Shown: positions 1 to 9,449 of the stretch, one piece after another
Position numbering within the stretch: the first letter of the stretch is position 1
Layout: the number at the start of each line of letters is the position of its first letter
Position numbers and translations under genes: made by a program
Source: Nitrososphaeraceae archaeon
GTDB taxonomy: Archaea; Thermoproteota; Nitrososphaeria; Nitrososphaerales; Nitrososphaeraceae
Length of the DNA stretch: 64,000 nucleotides
Reading direction: 5' to 3'
Assembly: GCA_021325295.1 (NCBI GenBank)
Contig: JAJPHM010000025.1
Coordinates: forward strand, 43,428-107,427
The notes under the pieces: model-generated
The model's database searches: none
What the model saw: only the letters and a program-made list of their open reading frames with translations
Told to the model about the DNA's origin: nothing

Positions 1-2
1 GC

Positions 3-308
3 GTCGCGGCTGCAAGTGTAGCCGTGGCTGTTATAGCAGCAAGGGCAAGGAAAGGTTCTAGGCATACCAGCAAAAATTCTGCAAACCCGGAAAATGGAAA
101 GGTATACGCTCACTCTGTCTCCCCTGCCGGAAAGATAGAGCATTCTGCAGTGTCTTCGAAGCAGGAAAAGATACACGAGGCAAAGAAGGAAGAAACTCAG
201 GGCAAGGTTGCAAACATCAAGGGCAAGAATTCCAAATCTGGCGATTCACAGGAATCTGCCGGCGTTATCTACGTCAAGAAAAGCTCCGAGTTTGCATTTT
301 ACGGCTAG
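3..308 (+). CDS. C-terminal part of a lysine-rich membrane-anchored protein (5' cut by window edge)
   Basis: The reading frame is already open at base 3 and runs to a TAG at 306-308, so the true start lies outside the window. The first visible residues (VAAASVAVAVIAA) look like the end of a hydrophobic membrane segment or signal anchor. What follows is a strongly hydrophilic tail of about 85 residues rich in Lys, Ser and Glu, ending YVKKSSEFAFYG. I do not recognise a family. The composition suggests a single-pass protein with an extended charged domain. An internal GTG at 24 could be called as a start, but that would cut the hydrophobic segment. Confidence 0.5.
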   Translation, partial: VAAASVAVAVIAARARKGSRHTSKNSANPENGKVYAHSVSPAGKIEHSAVSSKQEKIHEAKKEETQGKVANIKGKNSKSGDSQESAGVIYVKKSSEFAFYG

Positions 309-412
309 GCGGGCTCTTTTTAAAAAATCCGCCGTCCACATGCCGGATTGTTATATTAGAAAATTATCAAGCGTCTTTATACTCAATGCTGCTATCTTGA
401 TCAGTCGCAGAA

Positions 413-856
413 GTGCTGCCGAAACTTGTTGCCATCGCCGCAATCGCTGTCGCCGTGGTGGCGGGAGTTTTTGTTTATTTTTCCTACATGTCAACAAGCA
501 ATAGTGTACCTAACGTGAAATTTGTAGAATTCAATGTCGACAAGACCGACATCAAGGTCGGCGAGAGCAGCACCATAACGTTCAATGTTGAAAGCCAAGA
601 GCAGCAAATGATCAACAACACAAAGGTTGCAATTGTCATTACTCCTTCTGGATACCAGCCCTATCTGACGGTAGACAAGCAGACTACAGTGCTGCCGGTT
701 CTTGCAGGCAAAGGTGCGCGCACGGGCGAAGAATCGGCGTCTATAACGGCTGTAGGGGTGCCGGCGCAGGAAGCAACGTATTCTGTAAAGGCAATTCTCT
801 ATGCCGAGAACGTCCAGTCAGATATCAAGAACTTTGATCTTCATATACACCAGTAA
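413..856 (+). CDS. Hypothetical membrane-anchored extracellular protein
   Basis: 147 residues from a GTG start. Residues 3-25 (LPKLVAIAAIAVAVVAGVFV) form one hydrophobic helix with Lys in front of it, as in a signal anchor. The remainder reads as a beta-rich exported domain: a KFVEFNVDKTDIKVGESSTI stretch resembles the opening strand of CARDB/Ig-like folds found in archaeal surface proteins, and it ends in alternating hydrophobic strands. No catalytic motif is visible. It follows the partial gene upstream by about 100 bases on the same strand, so both could be envelope proteins. The fold assignment is inference. Confidence 0.55.
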   Translation: MLPKLVAIAAIAVAVVAGVFVYFSYMSTSNSVPNVKFVEFNVDKTDIKVGESSTITFNVESQEQQMINNTKVAIVITPSGYQPYLTVDKQTTVLPVLAGKGARTGEESASITAVGVPAQEATYSVKAILYAENVQSDIKNFDLHIHQ

Positions 857-1099
857 AAGTGAACTGACTTTGCCAGAGCAAGAGCCCGAGATGAGATCGA
901 TATCATGCAATTCATTTTGTTTATCATGCCCGGAAGATAGAACAGCAAAAAAGAAATTCTGCGGCATAATTTCATTTCAGCCAAAACAGTCGAGAATTCA
1001 CAGATAAATTAACATAATCATTGTTCTGCTCACATGCACTATTTCACATTATATGGCATAAGATACAAACGAAAAGTGAACAGGTAGGCACGAAAAGGT

Positions 1100-2551
1100 T
1101 TGGCTCTTTTGCTCTCTCCTAGCGCTACCGAATGGGCTGCGCTGCTAGCAGTAACCGCGTCGATAATGGCGATATGGGGGTACCTGTTTGTCCTTTGGTT
1201 CAGACACCATCTTGCTTCTTTCTCCCTGCAAGGCAGCAGTGACAGGAAAATAAAATCTACAACCAAAAATCAGACAGGACGTTTATCCGCTGGATGGTCT
1301 GCACATCTGCCTCAAGCCGATTGCCCTTTTGTAAGCATAATAGTGCCTGCAAGAAACGAGGAGGAACATATTGGCAGGTGCCTTGACTCGCTTTTAGCTC
1401 AGGATTATCCTGAATTTGAAATCATTGCAGTTGATGACAACTCGACAGACAGCACGCTCCAGATAATGAAAAGCATAGAGGACAAGGCTAAAGGCAGGCT
1501 GAAGGTAATTTCACTGGTTGACAAGCCTGAAGGGTGGACTGGCAAGACATGGGCTTCCCAGCAGGGCTACGTCCAGAGCAAAGGCAGTCTTGTGCTATTT
1601 ACTGATGCTGACACATTTTACAAAGACAGGCGGGCAGTATCACTTGCTGTTTCCTACATGCAAGACAGGGGACTTGATGTTCTGACAGGCTTGCCCAGAT
1701 TTGAGCTCAGAGACTTCTGGTCCAAATCAGTCATGCCACTGTGGAACCTCTTTCTTGCACTCTTTGGAGCGGACATGGCCAGAGTAAACAACCCGAAATC
1801 AAAGACAGCATACCTGATGGGATGCTTTTCCATGATGTACAGAAGCGTCTATGAAGGCTCTGGAACATTTGGTGCTGTCCGCCAAGAGATACAGGAGGAC
1901 AAAGCGCTTGGTGAGAGGATAAAGCATGCCGGCTACAGGCTAGAGATGGTCAAAATCGACAGAGCAGTAACAGCGTTATGGTCACGCGATGGAAAGACCC
2001 TCTGGCACGGTATCACAAGATCACTTGTACCCTCGATAATTCAAAGCAGGCGCCGAACGCTTGGATGGACTTTGCTTATCTTTTTCATGGGCTTGCTGCC
2101 GGTGGCTCTTCTTCCATTGTCATTGTCCTTTTCTGGTTTGCCATTTTTTTCTGTTCTACCGTTTAACATTGGCATCGGTACTGTTGGTGTTGGTGCAAAC
2201 ATTCTTTCAGCTCCATACGGGCTAGCGCAACTGCTTCCACTGTTTCTTGATATTGCTTGCTTATGCATGATAATCGCAGCAGTCGCAATCAAGACATACA
2301 GCATGTACAGGATAACTCCTGCATATTCTATCTTTTTCTTGGCGGGGGCAGCCTTTCTTCTTGCAGCATACATATCCAGCATGGCTCAGGCCGCAGGGTC
2401 GGCAGGTAAAGGGTCAGTTGTCTGGTGGAGGGGCAGAAAATACATTTACAACAGCGCAGGCATGGTAGCAGAGGCGCCGCAGCAGGCGGCTGCACAGGTC
2501 ACTTCTCCCCACAGCCAGCAATACAAGGCCAGGCAAGCAAGTGCAGCCTAG
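1100..2551 (+). CDS. Family 2 membrane glycosyltransferase
   Basis: 483 residues from a TTG start. A first membrane helix (about residues 10-35) is followed by a GT-A catalytic domain: VSIIVPARNEEEHIGRCLDS (nucleotide-sugar-binding strand), VDDNSTDS, the metal-binding FTDADTF (DxD) and QEIQEDKAL (general base region). The C-terminal third holds about four more helices. The order and motifs match the GT2 subgroup that includes HpnB and CrtQ-like enzymes, which transfer sugars to lipid acceptors at the cytoplasmic membrane. In archaea the acceptor could be dolichol phosphate, a lipid or a carotenoid; nothing here decides. It converges on metH, 35 bases away. Confidence 0.8.
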   Translation: MALLLSPSATEWAALLAVTASIMAIWGYLFVLWFRHHLASFSLQGSSDRKIKSTTKNQTGRLSAGWSAHLPQADCPFVSIIVPARNEEEHIGRCLDSLLAQDYPEFEIIAVDDNSTDSTLQIMKSIEDKAKGRLKVISLVDKPEGWTGKTWASQQGYVQSKGSLVLFTDADTFYKDRRAVSLAVSYMQDRGLDVLTGLPRFELRDFWSKSVMPLWNLFLALFGADMARVNNPKSKTAYLMGCFSMMYRSVYEGSGTFGAVRQEIQEDKALGERIKHAGYRLEMVKIDRAVTALWSRDGKTLWHGITRSLVPSIIQSRRRTLGWTLLIFFMGLLPVALLPLSLSFSGLPFFSVLPFNIGIGTVGVGANILSAPYGLAQLLPLFLDIACLCMIIAAVAIKTYSMYRITPAYSIFFLAGAAFLLAAYISSMAQAAGSAGKGSVVWWRGRKYIYNSAGMVAEAPQQAAAQVTSPHSQQYKARQASAA

Positions 2552-2586
2552 CCAGTTAGCCAGCTATACAGACTGATACCGATAGC

Positions 2587-5157
2587 TCAGAGCACAAAAT
2601 ACTCTGCTTCAGGGTGGTGAACAACTATTGCAGCCGTAGATTGATCCGGTATTATCTGGCCTGCTTCAGACAGGGTCATGCCGGACTTTGAAGGGTCAAG
2701 TATCTTCCATACCAGGTGGTGCTGCGATATATCAGGGCAGCTTGGGTAGCCCCAGCTGTAGCGAAGGCCTCGTTTTGGTCCTATATGCAGCTCCTGCCGT
2801 ATCTTCATATTCACCCATTCTGCCAGTGCCTCCGCAGTCTCTACTGCCAGACCATGCAGGTAATAGGCATCGGTATAGCGGTTTTCTTTATTCCACCGGT
2901 CAATGATTTCTGTAACTTTGCTTCCTACAGTTACAGCTTGAAAGGCTACGATATCGTCCTGCCCAAAATAATCAGTCAGGCAGAGGTGCTTTTCCTTCGA
3001 AGATCTCGGGAATTCAAATACAACCTGCTCACCCCCTTCAATGTCGACAGCCAGCCTGCCGGGCCCTGGCTTTGCCATGCTCATGTTATGGCAGCGGAAA
3101 TACCCGTAGACTGCTTTTGGCTCAAACAGCCTTTCGGCAATTACCCTTTCCCTCCACTCTTTGAAGAGCTCTTCGTTTTCCTTATCCATCCCCCCGGCAG
3201 ATTTTCCCCTTATACCCCAGGAAAGCACGTATAGTGATTTTTTGTTCACAAACTTCCACACTTCGTCCAGATCTATCTTGTCAGGCTCTAGCCTTATCCT
3301 CTGGTTTATGCTTGGAGGCAGTGGCGGGGTCACAGGCCTGATTCCGCTATGCGGGATTGCCTTGACTTCTGGCGCGGCCTGGGGTTTTTCCTTCCAGTCT
3401 TTGAGCCTCGCCTGCCACTCAGAGATGAACTGGCGCTTTTCCTCTGCAGGCCCCATGAGCTTGTTCATAACCTTGAGGCCGTCAAATGCAGTCTTGCAGT
3501 AAAAGACCCCCGGCATGTACAGGCCCTCGCCATCCTTTGCTATTCTGTTGATATAGCTACTGTTAATTGCCGCTCCGCCACAGAGCACAGGAATCTTCAT
3601 TTGGTTTTTCCTTGCATGCTCTACAAAATACTGCATCTGTTTTGAAGTCGATACCAGAAGGGCAGAAAGCCCGACGGCGTCTGCGTCTACCTCCTGTATC
3701 TTGTCCAGTATCTTCTGGATTGGGACCTGTTTGCCAAGGTCGTATACAGTATAGCCGTTGTTTGTCAGGATGGTCTTGACCAGATTCTTGCCAATGTCAT
3801 GGACATCCCCGTAGACTGTGCAGAGGACTATTTTGCCCTTGCTTACTCCTTCTTTTTTTATCAGGTACTTTTCCAGCTCTGCCACTGCTGCTTTCATGCA
3901 TTCTGCTGACTTCAACACAAATGGCAGGATAAGCTCACCTGCCCCGAATTTGTCTCCGACTTCTTTCATTGCAGGAAGCAGGGTATCGTTGAGCGTCTGG
4001 ACTGCTGCCTCATGGAGGGCTTCTCTTGTGACTTTTCCCTGTATTGCTATTGACAGCCGCTTTTCCCCATCATTTGACTCCTGTACCAGCACGTCTTGAC
4101 CAGATGCACCAGAGACATTGGCAGCTATTGCCATGACCACATCATTTTCTATCCCGTCCTTGAGCCTGTTGACTATTCTAAAGTAGCATTTCTTTGAAGC
4201 GTCCCAGCTTGGGTCGACCTCTACTCTGCCAGAAGCTGCAGCAGATTTCTGGTCTGCAGATCCGGACTTTTCAAACCAGGCTATGAGATCTGCCAGCGCG
4301 TTTGGGCTATTGTTAAAGATCAGATCTTCGGCAAGTTTGCGTTCCACAGGGTCAATCTCCGGGTACGGGATTACGTCTCTTGCATTGATAATCACAGAAT
4401 CAAGACCGGCTTTTAGCGCATGGTAAAGAAACACCGAGTTGACCACTTTTCTTGCATTTGCGGCAAGACCAAAGCTGACATTGCTGAGTCCAAGTGTGGT
4501 AAATGATTCAGGGAACCTTGCCTTGACAAGGCGCAGGCCCTCCAGCGTATTTCTCGCGGAATCCAGAAATTCCCTTTCTCCTGTTGCAAGCGTAAATGTG
4601 AGGACATCAAAGACAAACTGCCAGGGCTTGAGCCCGTATTTTTTTCCAGTTTCGTACAGCAGCTCTGCCACCTGCAGTTTCTCCTGCGGAGTCTTTGCCA
4701 TGCCACCGGGTCCGATGCACATTGCGATAGCAGGCACTCCAAACTTTGCCATAAGCGGGGCAAGAGCATGAAATCTGGTGCCATCTCCTTCGAGGTTTAT
4801 CGAGTTTATCATCGGCCTTCCGGGTATCTGCTCCAGTGCAGACTCGATTACCTTCGGGTCAGTTGAATCTATTACCAGAGGAGCGTCGATCTCAAGGCTG
4901 AGGCGCTTTACGAGCTTTGTCATAAACTCAAGCTCGTCAGAGCGCTCGGTAGTGGCAACGCACACATCAAGGCAGTGAGCTCCATCTTCTACCTGTTTTC
5001 TTGCCAGGTCAACCAAGCCATCAAAGTCGTTGTTGAGGACAAGTTCCTTTGCTTTTTTTGAGCCCTGTGTATTGACCCGCTCCCCTATGATAAGGGGCGG
5101 CGGGTTCTGGCGCATCTCGACTGCTTTGAGTGCTGAGCTTATCCTTGGGACTGCCAA
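2587..5157 (-). CDS. metH: Cobalamin-dependent methionine synthase lacking the homocysteine-binding module
   Basis: 856 residues from a TTG start. Reading order: pterin-binding domain for methyl-tetrahydropterin (from PLIIGERVNTQGSKKAKE, about residues 20-300), a B12 cap region, a cobalamin domain with GDVHDIGKN at about residue 450 whose His is the lower cobalt ligand, and a C-terminal AdoMet-binding reactivation domain ending near ETAEALAEW, RGLRYSWGYPSCPD and the C-terminus. Full-length bacterial MetH has about 1200 residues and starts with a zinc homocysteine-binding module, which is missing here. Methyl transfer to homocysteine must therefore use a partner protein encoded elsewhere. No such partner lies next to it. 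The gene appears monocistronic. Confidence 0.9.
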   Translation of the reverse strand: MAVPRISSALKAVEMRQNPPPLIIGERVNTQGSKKAKELVLNNDFDGLVDLARKQVEDGAHCLDVCVATTERSDELEFMTKLVKRLSLEIDAPLVIDSTDPKVIESALEQIPGRPMINSINLEGDGTRFHALAPLMAKFGVPAIAMCIGPGGMAKTPQEKLQVAELLYETGKKYGLKPWQFVFDVLTFTLATGEREFLDSARNTLEGLRLVKARFPESFTTLGLSNVSFGLAANARKVVNSVFLYHALKAGLDSVIINARDVIPYPEIDPVERKLAEDLIFNNSPNALADLIAWFEKSGSADQKSAAASGRVEVDPSWDASKKCYFRIVNRLKDGIENDVVMAIAANVSGASGQDVLVQESNDGEKRLSIAIQGKVTREALHEAAVQTLNDTLLPAMKEVGDKFGAGELILPFVLKSAECMKAAVAELEKYLIKKEGVSKGKIVLCTVYGDVHDIGKNLVKTILTNNGYTVYDLGKQVPIQKILDKIQEVDADAVGLSALLVSTSKQMQYFVEHARKNQMKIPVLCGGAAINSSYINRIAKDGEGLYMPGVFYCKTAFDGLKVMNKLMGPAEEKRQFISEWQARLKDWKEKPQAAPEVKAIPHSGIRPVTPPLPPSINQRIRLEPDKIDLDEVWKFVNKKSLYVLSWGIRGKSAGGMDKENEELFKEWRERVIAERLFEPKAVYGYFRCHNMSMAKPGPGRLAVDIEGGEQVVFEFPRSSKEKHLCLTDYFGQDDIVAFQAVTVGSKVTEIIDRWNKENRYTDAYYLHGLAVETAEALAEWVNMKIRQELHIGPKRGLRYSWGYPSCPDISQHHLVWKILDPSKSGMTLSEAGQIIPDQSTAAIVVHHPEAEYFVL

Positions 5158-5320
5158 CGGTAAAACTAATTTACTTACTGCCCTTGCTTTATATTTGCTA
5201 TATCCTTTATCTTATCGGTTCCAGGCAAAGGAACACGAATAGATATAGACATGGATATGGATACTCCCTTTAGAAATGTCTACCTGAGTTATTTTATATC
5301 ATAAATGCTGATAAGAAAGT

Positions 5321-5593
5321 ATGGCAACAGCTCAATTATATAGGAACCCAGCCAGCCCAGTCGACATTGTCTACTCTATAATAAAAAGTCGCAGTGGCAA
5401 GGTGAGGGCAAAGGATCTGGACAGATTAATCGGTAACAAGCAGGAAGTAAGGTTTGCAATAACAAGGCTGACCATACAGGGCAAGATCAAGCGCATCAGA
5501 GGTTTCGGAAAGGCTGGAATTGAATACTTTTACCGAGACATTGCATCTGAGCATGTAAAGCAGACCTCAGAAGAAAATAGTCAAATTTTTTGA
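5321..5593 (+). CDS. Small winged-helix-like protein, hypothetical
   Basis: 90 residues from an ATG. The central part (VYSIIKSRSGKVRAKDLDRL, then EVRFAITRLTIQGKIKRIRG) has the helix-turn-helix and basic wing pattern of a minimal winged-helix DNA-binding domain. The last 15 residues are polar. It stands alone, divergent from metH across about 160 bases. It would be a small regulator or chromatin-associated protein; no ligand or dimer domain is visible. The family name is not known to me. Confidence 0.6.
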   Translation: MATAQLYRNPASPVDIVYSIIKSRSGKVRAKDLDRLIGNKQEVRFAITRLTIQGKIKRIRGFGKAGIEYFYRDIASEHVKQTSEENSQIF

Positions 5594-5636
5594 AGATCAG
5601 GCAGAAATAGCGCTGTGCCGGCCCATTTTTGACCTG

Positions 5637-5710
5637 TTTTATTTTTTTTCTTTTCTTTTCTTTTTCCCTTTTGTTTTCTTTCCCTCCCTCCTCACCTTTC
5701 CTCTCCTTTC
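5637..5710 (+). terminator. T-rich tract, probable archaeal terminator
   Basis: Directly after the 5321-5593 gene the plus strand becomes an almost pure pyrimidine tract with runs of T up to eight long (around 5642-5649) and TTTTC repeats. Archaeal RNA polymerase terminates at oligo-T stretches without needing a hairpin, so this fits the 3' end of that transcript. Confidence 0.5.
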
Positions 5711-5780
5711 TTGTGCCCTTTTGCAAGTCAGTTTAAAGTCAGGTTTGTCTAACTAACCAAGTTCAGTACTACTACCAGCC

Positions 5781-5787
5781 TTAAATA
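5781..5787 (+). promoter_or_regulatory. TATA box of the pirin gene
   Basis: TTAAATA lies with its centre about 26 bases before the ATG at 5810. This is the spacing expected for a leaderless archaeal transcript that begins at or next to the start codon. Confidence 0.5.
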
Positions 5788-5809
5788 CACAGGCAGCCCA
5801 GACAATATC

Positions 5810-6562
5810 ATGATAAAAGTAACAAAATCAGGCCAGCACTATTACCATGATGAAGGCTGGCTATCGACTTACTGGCACTTTTCATTTGCTGACTATTATG
5901 ACCCAACAAATACCAGTTTTGGCCCGCTCAGAGTGTTCAATGATGACACGATCAAGCCCGGCACAGGCTTTGGCTTTCATCCTCACAGGGATATGGAAAT
6001 TGTAACATATGTTATAGAAGGCAAGCTTGAGCACAGAGACGATCAGGGAAACCACGGAGTCATCGGGCCAGGAGAGATACAGAGGATGACGGCAGGTAGC
6101 GGCATTGTCCACTCCGAATATAACCATTCACATAAAGACACCCTGCGGCTCTTGCAGATCTGGATATTTGCTAACAAAAGAGGCCTGGTGCCCTCATGGG
6201 AGCAGCGCAGGTTTGAAAAACAGAGCAGAAGGAACAGGCTTTTGCCTGTTGTTGTTCCGGAGGGCACAAGAGGAGCAGAAGGAGAAGGAGAAGGAAAGCA
6301 AGACAGTGCAGTCAAGATACACCAAGATGTCACATTTTACATTTCTTTTCTGGCACCCAACAAGCGTTTGGACTATAGCCTGAAGCAAGGTCGCAAGGCC
6401 TACCTGTTTGTAATAGGTGGCAAGATCAGACTCGATAATGAAGGATTGGAGACAAGAGATGCTGCAAGGATAGAAGGGCAGCCTTCGTTCTCTATAAAAG
6501 CGGCAAGGCCATCAGAAATCATGCTGCTTGACCTGCCAGAAAAGTATGAAATGAATAATTGA
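5810..6562 (+). CDS. Pirin family protein (bicupin)
   Basis: 250 residues from an ATG. The N-terminal cupin carries the pirin signature GFGFHPHRDMEIVTYVIEGK, with the HPH pair, followed by QRMTAGSGIVHSEYNHS whose His and Glu complete the iron site. The second cupin (about residues 165-245) is degenerate, as usual in this family. Pirins are non-haem iron proteins; some bacterial members act as quercetin 2,3-dioxygenases and others as redox-sensing cofactors, and the role in archaea is unknown. A Glu/Gly-rich linker (about residues 150-165) separates the domains. The gene has its own promoter and no operon partners. Confidence 0.85.
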   Translation: MIKVTKSGQHYYHDEGWLSTYWHFSFADYYDPTNTSFGPLRVFNDDTIKPGTGFGFHPHRDMEIVTYVIEGKLEHRDDQGNHGVIGPGEIQRMTAGSGIVHSEYNHSHKDTLRLLQIWIFANKRGLVPSWEQRRFEKQSRRNRLLPVVVPEGTRGAEGEGEGKQDSAVKIHQDVTFYISFLAPNKRLDYSLKQGRKAYLFVIGGKIRLDNEGLETRDAARIEGQPSFSIKAARPSEIMLLDLPEKYEMNN

Positions 6563-6848
6563 GCCGACAGGAATGTGGACAGAGATTGTTTGTCTGCCTC
6601 TATGTCTGTCCATCTGCCCACCTGTCCCCATAGCCAGCCAGTTACCAGACCGCAAACAGGCAGGCAGCGGGTTGGTTTGCCTATTTTTTTGCCCCCGGCT
6701 GTGACCAAGTGTTGCGCTAGCCGGTCAATTTATCCTCAGATAAACAATATTCTATGCTGATGTCACAACGAACCCATATTGATTCAAATCCAATAACACC
6801 ACGGCATGAAAGCGAGCAAGGCAAAGCGCTAGCAGGCGGTGAAAATGG

Positions 6849-7793
6849 ATGGTAATCCCCGTCCCGGAAGACCTCTTTGCAAATGCAGTGGATAGAGTTG
6901 CCAGAAGTGTAGTCAATATTGCCAGCGTCAAGATCATTCACGATTATATGTTCAGGGTCTTCCCGGTTCAGGGCGTAGGCTCTGGTGTGGTTGTTGACGA
7001 AAAAGGCTACATACTGACAAACGACCATGTGGTGGACAACTCTGACAGGCTAAAAGTAACACTGACTGACGGAAAGGTGCTAGATGGCACGATAGTCGGC
7101 TCAGACAAAGCTGCAGACTTGGCAGTTGTAAAGGTAGACTCTAGCGAGGCCCTGGCTGCTGCGCAACTTGGAGATTCAGACAATCTCAGGGTGGGCCAGG
7201 CAGTGATTGCAATAGGAAATCCCTTTGGGTTAACAGGCGGGCCTGCTGTCACTGCAGGCATTATCAGCTCACTCAACAGAAGCATACAGACAGGCACCGG
7301 AATTTTAGAACTTATCCAGACAGACGCGGCCATAAACCCTGGAAATTCAGGCGGACCTCTGGCAAATACAAAGGGCGAAGTCATCGCAATAAACACCGCC
7401 AATATGCCATATGCACAGGGAATCGGCTTTGCCGTACCATCAAATACTGCAAAGCCTCTGCTCAAGGCTGCCATTGAAGGGGTCAGAGTTCGGGTCCCAA
7501 GGCCGTGGATAGGCATTGCATCAATGAAGGTTACTCCAAGGCTTGCCAGGTACTACGGCCTGCCGATTGACGAAGGCGTGCTTGTTGCAAGGGTCGAGCC
7601 AGATAGCCCTGCTGACTCTGCTGGCCTGAGAAAAGGTGACATAATAGAGCAGGTCAACGGAAAAAGCATAGAGGATCCATCCGATATCCCGGCCCACCTG
7701 CATAAAAAACAGGCAGGCGATACCTTGGTGGTAACCATCAACAGGTATGGCAGAGAGTTCCAAGTTCCAGTAAAGGTAGATGAGCGGCCATAG
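6849..7793 (+). CDS. HtrA/DegP-like trypsin-fold serine protease with PDZ domain
   Basis: 314 residues from an ATG. The catalytic triad is complete: H60 (ILTNDHVV), D90 (KAADLAVV) and S167 (INPGNSGGPL), with the oxyanion-hole sequence intact. A single PDZ domain fills about residues 220-310 (GVLVARVEPDSPADSAGLRK, then GDIIEQVNGK). The family degrades or refolds damaged proteins. Bacterial members are exported, but no signal peptide or membrane helix is visible before residue 40, so a cytoplasmic location is likely unless the start is wrong. It has no partner gene; the nearest downstream gene starts 80 bases later. Confidence 0.85.
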   Translation: MVIPVPEDLFANAVDRVARSVVNIASVKIIHDYMFRVFPVQGVGSGVVVDEKGYILTNDHVVDNSDRLKVTLTDGKVLDGTIVGSDKAADLAVVKVDSSEALAAAQLGDSDNLRVGQAVIAIGNPFGLTGGPAVTAGIISSLNRSIQTGTGILELIQTDAAINPGNSGGPLANTKGEVIAINTANMPYAQGIGFAVPSNTAKPLLKAAIEGVRVRVPRPWIGIASMKVTPRLARYYGLPIDEGVLVARVEPDSPADSAGLRKGDIIEQVNGKSIEDPSDIPAHLHKKQAGDTLVVTINRYGREFQVPVKVDERP

Positions 7794-7873
7794 CCAGCAG
7801 AGGCAGTAGCATTATGCTTAGTTACTTACCTGCAGGCTACTTTACCCTTTATATCTGCGGTCGGACTTAAAGA

Positions 7874-8746
7874 GTGGTGAGAATCCCTGTGCCCGTGGAG
7901 AAAGAAAATGCAGCTGCTGCAAGACCTGAGTCGGAAGGAGACTCCCCGGATAGTGCAGACTCGACTATGGTGGTCGAAGTTGAAAACCAGTCGCACTCGG
8001 GAGCGTCTGCAACAGCAACACAGGTTCTGATAAAAGATGCAGGCGCAGGTGACAGCGAATCTGCACTAGCTGACCAGCTGCACAATAATGATAACAGGAT
8101 TATTTCCCTGCTCAACCAAAAGGGATCGAACTACTCGTTCAGGGGCATTATGCGCAGCCTCGACATGCACCAGCAGAGCCTCGCAAGAGCTCTTCACAGG
8201 CTTGAAGGAATGGGATTTGTAGAGAAAACATCGGCTGGCTACAGACTGAGCATTGAAGGTTCGAAATTGACCGCGCAGCCTTCAGGACAGCATGGCAGGC
8301 CGACTCTCCATTCTCTTGCAGGGAAAGAAGAGAGGGAGAGGTTTGTGCAATTGCTGCAAAGCTACATCCCTGCCAACGTACAGGCAGAAGAAGTAGCCTC
8401 AAAACTTGCAGGAAGGTGGTTCAAGAACCTCAGGTGGATAGGGCTTGTTGAAAGCGAAGCCGGCGACTACTTGCTGCAGTGGGTCTGCGACGATACATCT
8501 GGCAAGCCGGGCAGGTTCAGGGTCAACCTGAGAATAGTCTCAAAAGACATTATTATCGAAACTGACGCGGAATCTGACACGGACAAAGTGCAGGCTATGG
8601 CCGGCTCGTATGCCATTTACGAATATGCCACAAAGGCTGTGCAGGACAGGGTTGAACAGCAACAGCACCTGATGCAACCCCGGGCAGGAGGAGTGCAGGT
8701 GCATACGCTTAGATTCCGAGACCAGATTCAGGGCAGAAACAACTAG
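7874..8746 (+). CDS. Winged-helix regulator with acidic N-terminus, hypothetical
   Basis: 290 residues from GTG (the ORF opens GTG GTG). The first 65 residues are low-complexity and rich in Ala, Ser, Asp and Glu. Residues about 70-130 form a winged-helix domain: NRIISLLNQKGSNYSFRGIM, then SLARALHRLEGMGFVEKTS and GYRLS, a MarR/ArsR-like recognition helix and wing. A second alpha/beta region (about 150-270) with RWFKNLRWIGLVESEAGDYL is not recognised and may be an effector or dimer domain. It sits just upstream of the proteasome-like pair but separated by about 120 bases with its own promoter signals, so functional linkage is only a possibility. Confidence 0.65.
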   Translation: MVRIPVPVEKENAAAARPESEGDSPDSADSTMVVEVENQSHSGASATATQVLIKDAGAGDSESALADQLHNNDNRIISLLNQKGSNYSFRGIMRSLDMHQQSLARALHRLEGMGFVEKTSAGYRLSIEGSKLTAQPSGQHGRPTLHSLAGKEERERFVQLLQSYIPANVQAEEVASKLAGRWFKNLRWIGLVESEAGDYLLQWVCDDTSGKPGRFRVNLRIVSKDIIIETDAESDTDKVQAMAGSYAIYEYATKAVQDRVEQQQHLMQPRAGGVQVHTLRFRDQIQGRNN

Positions 8747-8830
8747 CCCGTAGTCAGGTCAGGGCAGAGCCCTTCTGGAAACAGAACTGAAACAACCATT
8801 GCAAGTACTCTGTGACCGGCTTTTTGCATA

Positions 8831-8849
8831 GGTGGTCAATTAATCCACC
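8831..8849. promoter_or_regulatory. Inverted repeat before the proteasome-like operon
   Basis: GGTGG and CCACC flank the AT-rich spacer TCAATTAAT, ending 19 bases before the ATG of the 8868 gene. The AT core is at the distance of an archaeal TATA box, so the repeat could be an operator laid over the promoter. The arms are only five bases, so chance is not excluded. Confidence 0.35.
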
Positions 8850-8867
8850 GACTTTCTATAATATGTC

Positions 8868-9449
8868 ATGACAACAATAGTTGGAATCAAGACCAAGCAA
8901 GGCGTTGTGCTTGGGGCCGACAAAAGGGCAAGCAAGGGCTTTTTCATAGGCTCCAAGATAACGCAAAAGATATCAAAAATTGACGACACACTGGCTGTGG
9001 CAATAGCAGGACAGCTGTCCGATGCAGAGTACCTGATAAAGGTCGCCAAGGCAGAGAGGCGCCTGATGGAGCTTCGCAGGGGCTTTCCCCTTTCAGTCAA
9101 AGAGTCTGCCAAGCTTGTCGCAAACCTAGCCTACTCTGGACTGAGAAGCTACCAGCCTTATTTTGTGGAGCTTATCGTGGCGGGGGTGGATGCCACCGGC
9201 GGGCAGGTATATGTGGCTGACATGAGCGGTGCCATAACAAGCGAAAACTTTGCGTCCTCCGGCTCCGGCTCTCCTATAGCATACGGGGTGCTTGAAAGCG
9301 TGTACAGGGAGGACATGACAAATGAGCAGGCAAAAGAGCTGGCAACAAAAGCAGTCGCTGCAGCAATGGAGCGCGACCCGGGCTCCGGCAACGGCATTGA
9401 CGTGCTGGCAATATCCAATACCAATCTTGTGGAGGTGGCACACAGGTAA
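8868..9449 (+). CDS. psmB: Proteasome beta-type subunit (catalytic)
   Basis: 193 residues from an ATG. Removing the initiator Met exposes TTIVGIKTK with Thr1, Asp17 (GADKRAS) and Lys33 (TQK) in register with the catalytic residues of 20S beta subunits. There is essentially no propeptide, so autocleavage would not be needed beyond Met removal. The C-terminal part has GSGSPIAYGVLES and GSGNGIDVLAIS, both typical of the beta fold. Its stop codon abuts the start of an alpha-like subunit, so the two should assemble together. Thaumarchaea also carry conventional proteasome genes, so this may be an additional core. Confidence 0.85.
   Translation: MTTIVGIKTKQGVVLGADKRASKGFFIGSKITQKISKIDDTLAVAIAGQLSDAEYLIKVAKAERRLMELRRGFPLSVKESAKLVANLAYSGLRSYQPYFVELIVAGVDATGGQVYVADMSGAITSENFASSGSGSPIAYGVLESVYREDMTNEQAKELATKAVAAAMERDPGSGNGIDVLAISNTNLVEVAHR

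Noticed and set aside
801..1007. 68-codon ORF overlapping the end of the 413 gene
   Set aside because: Out-of-frame overlap with a better gene, low-complexity polar composition, no start signal.
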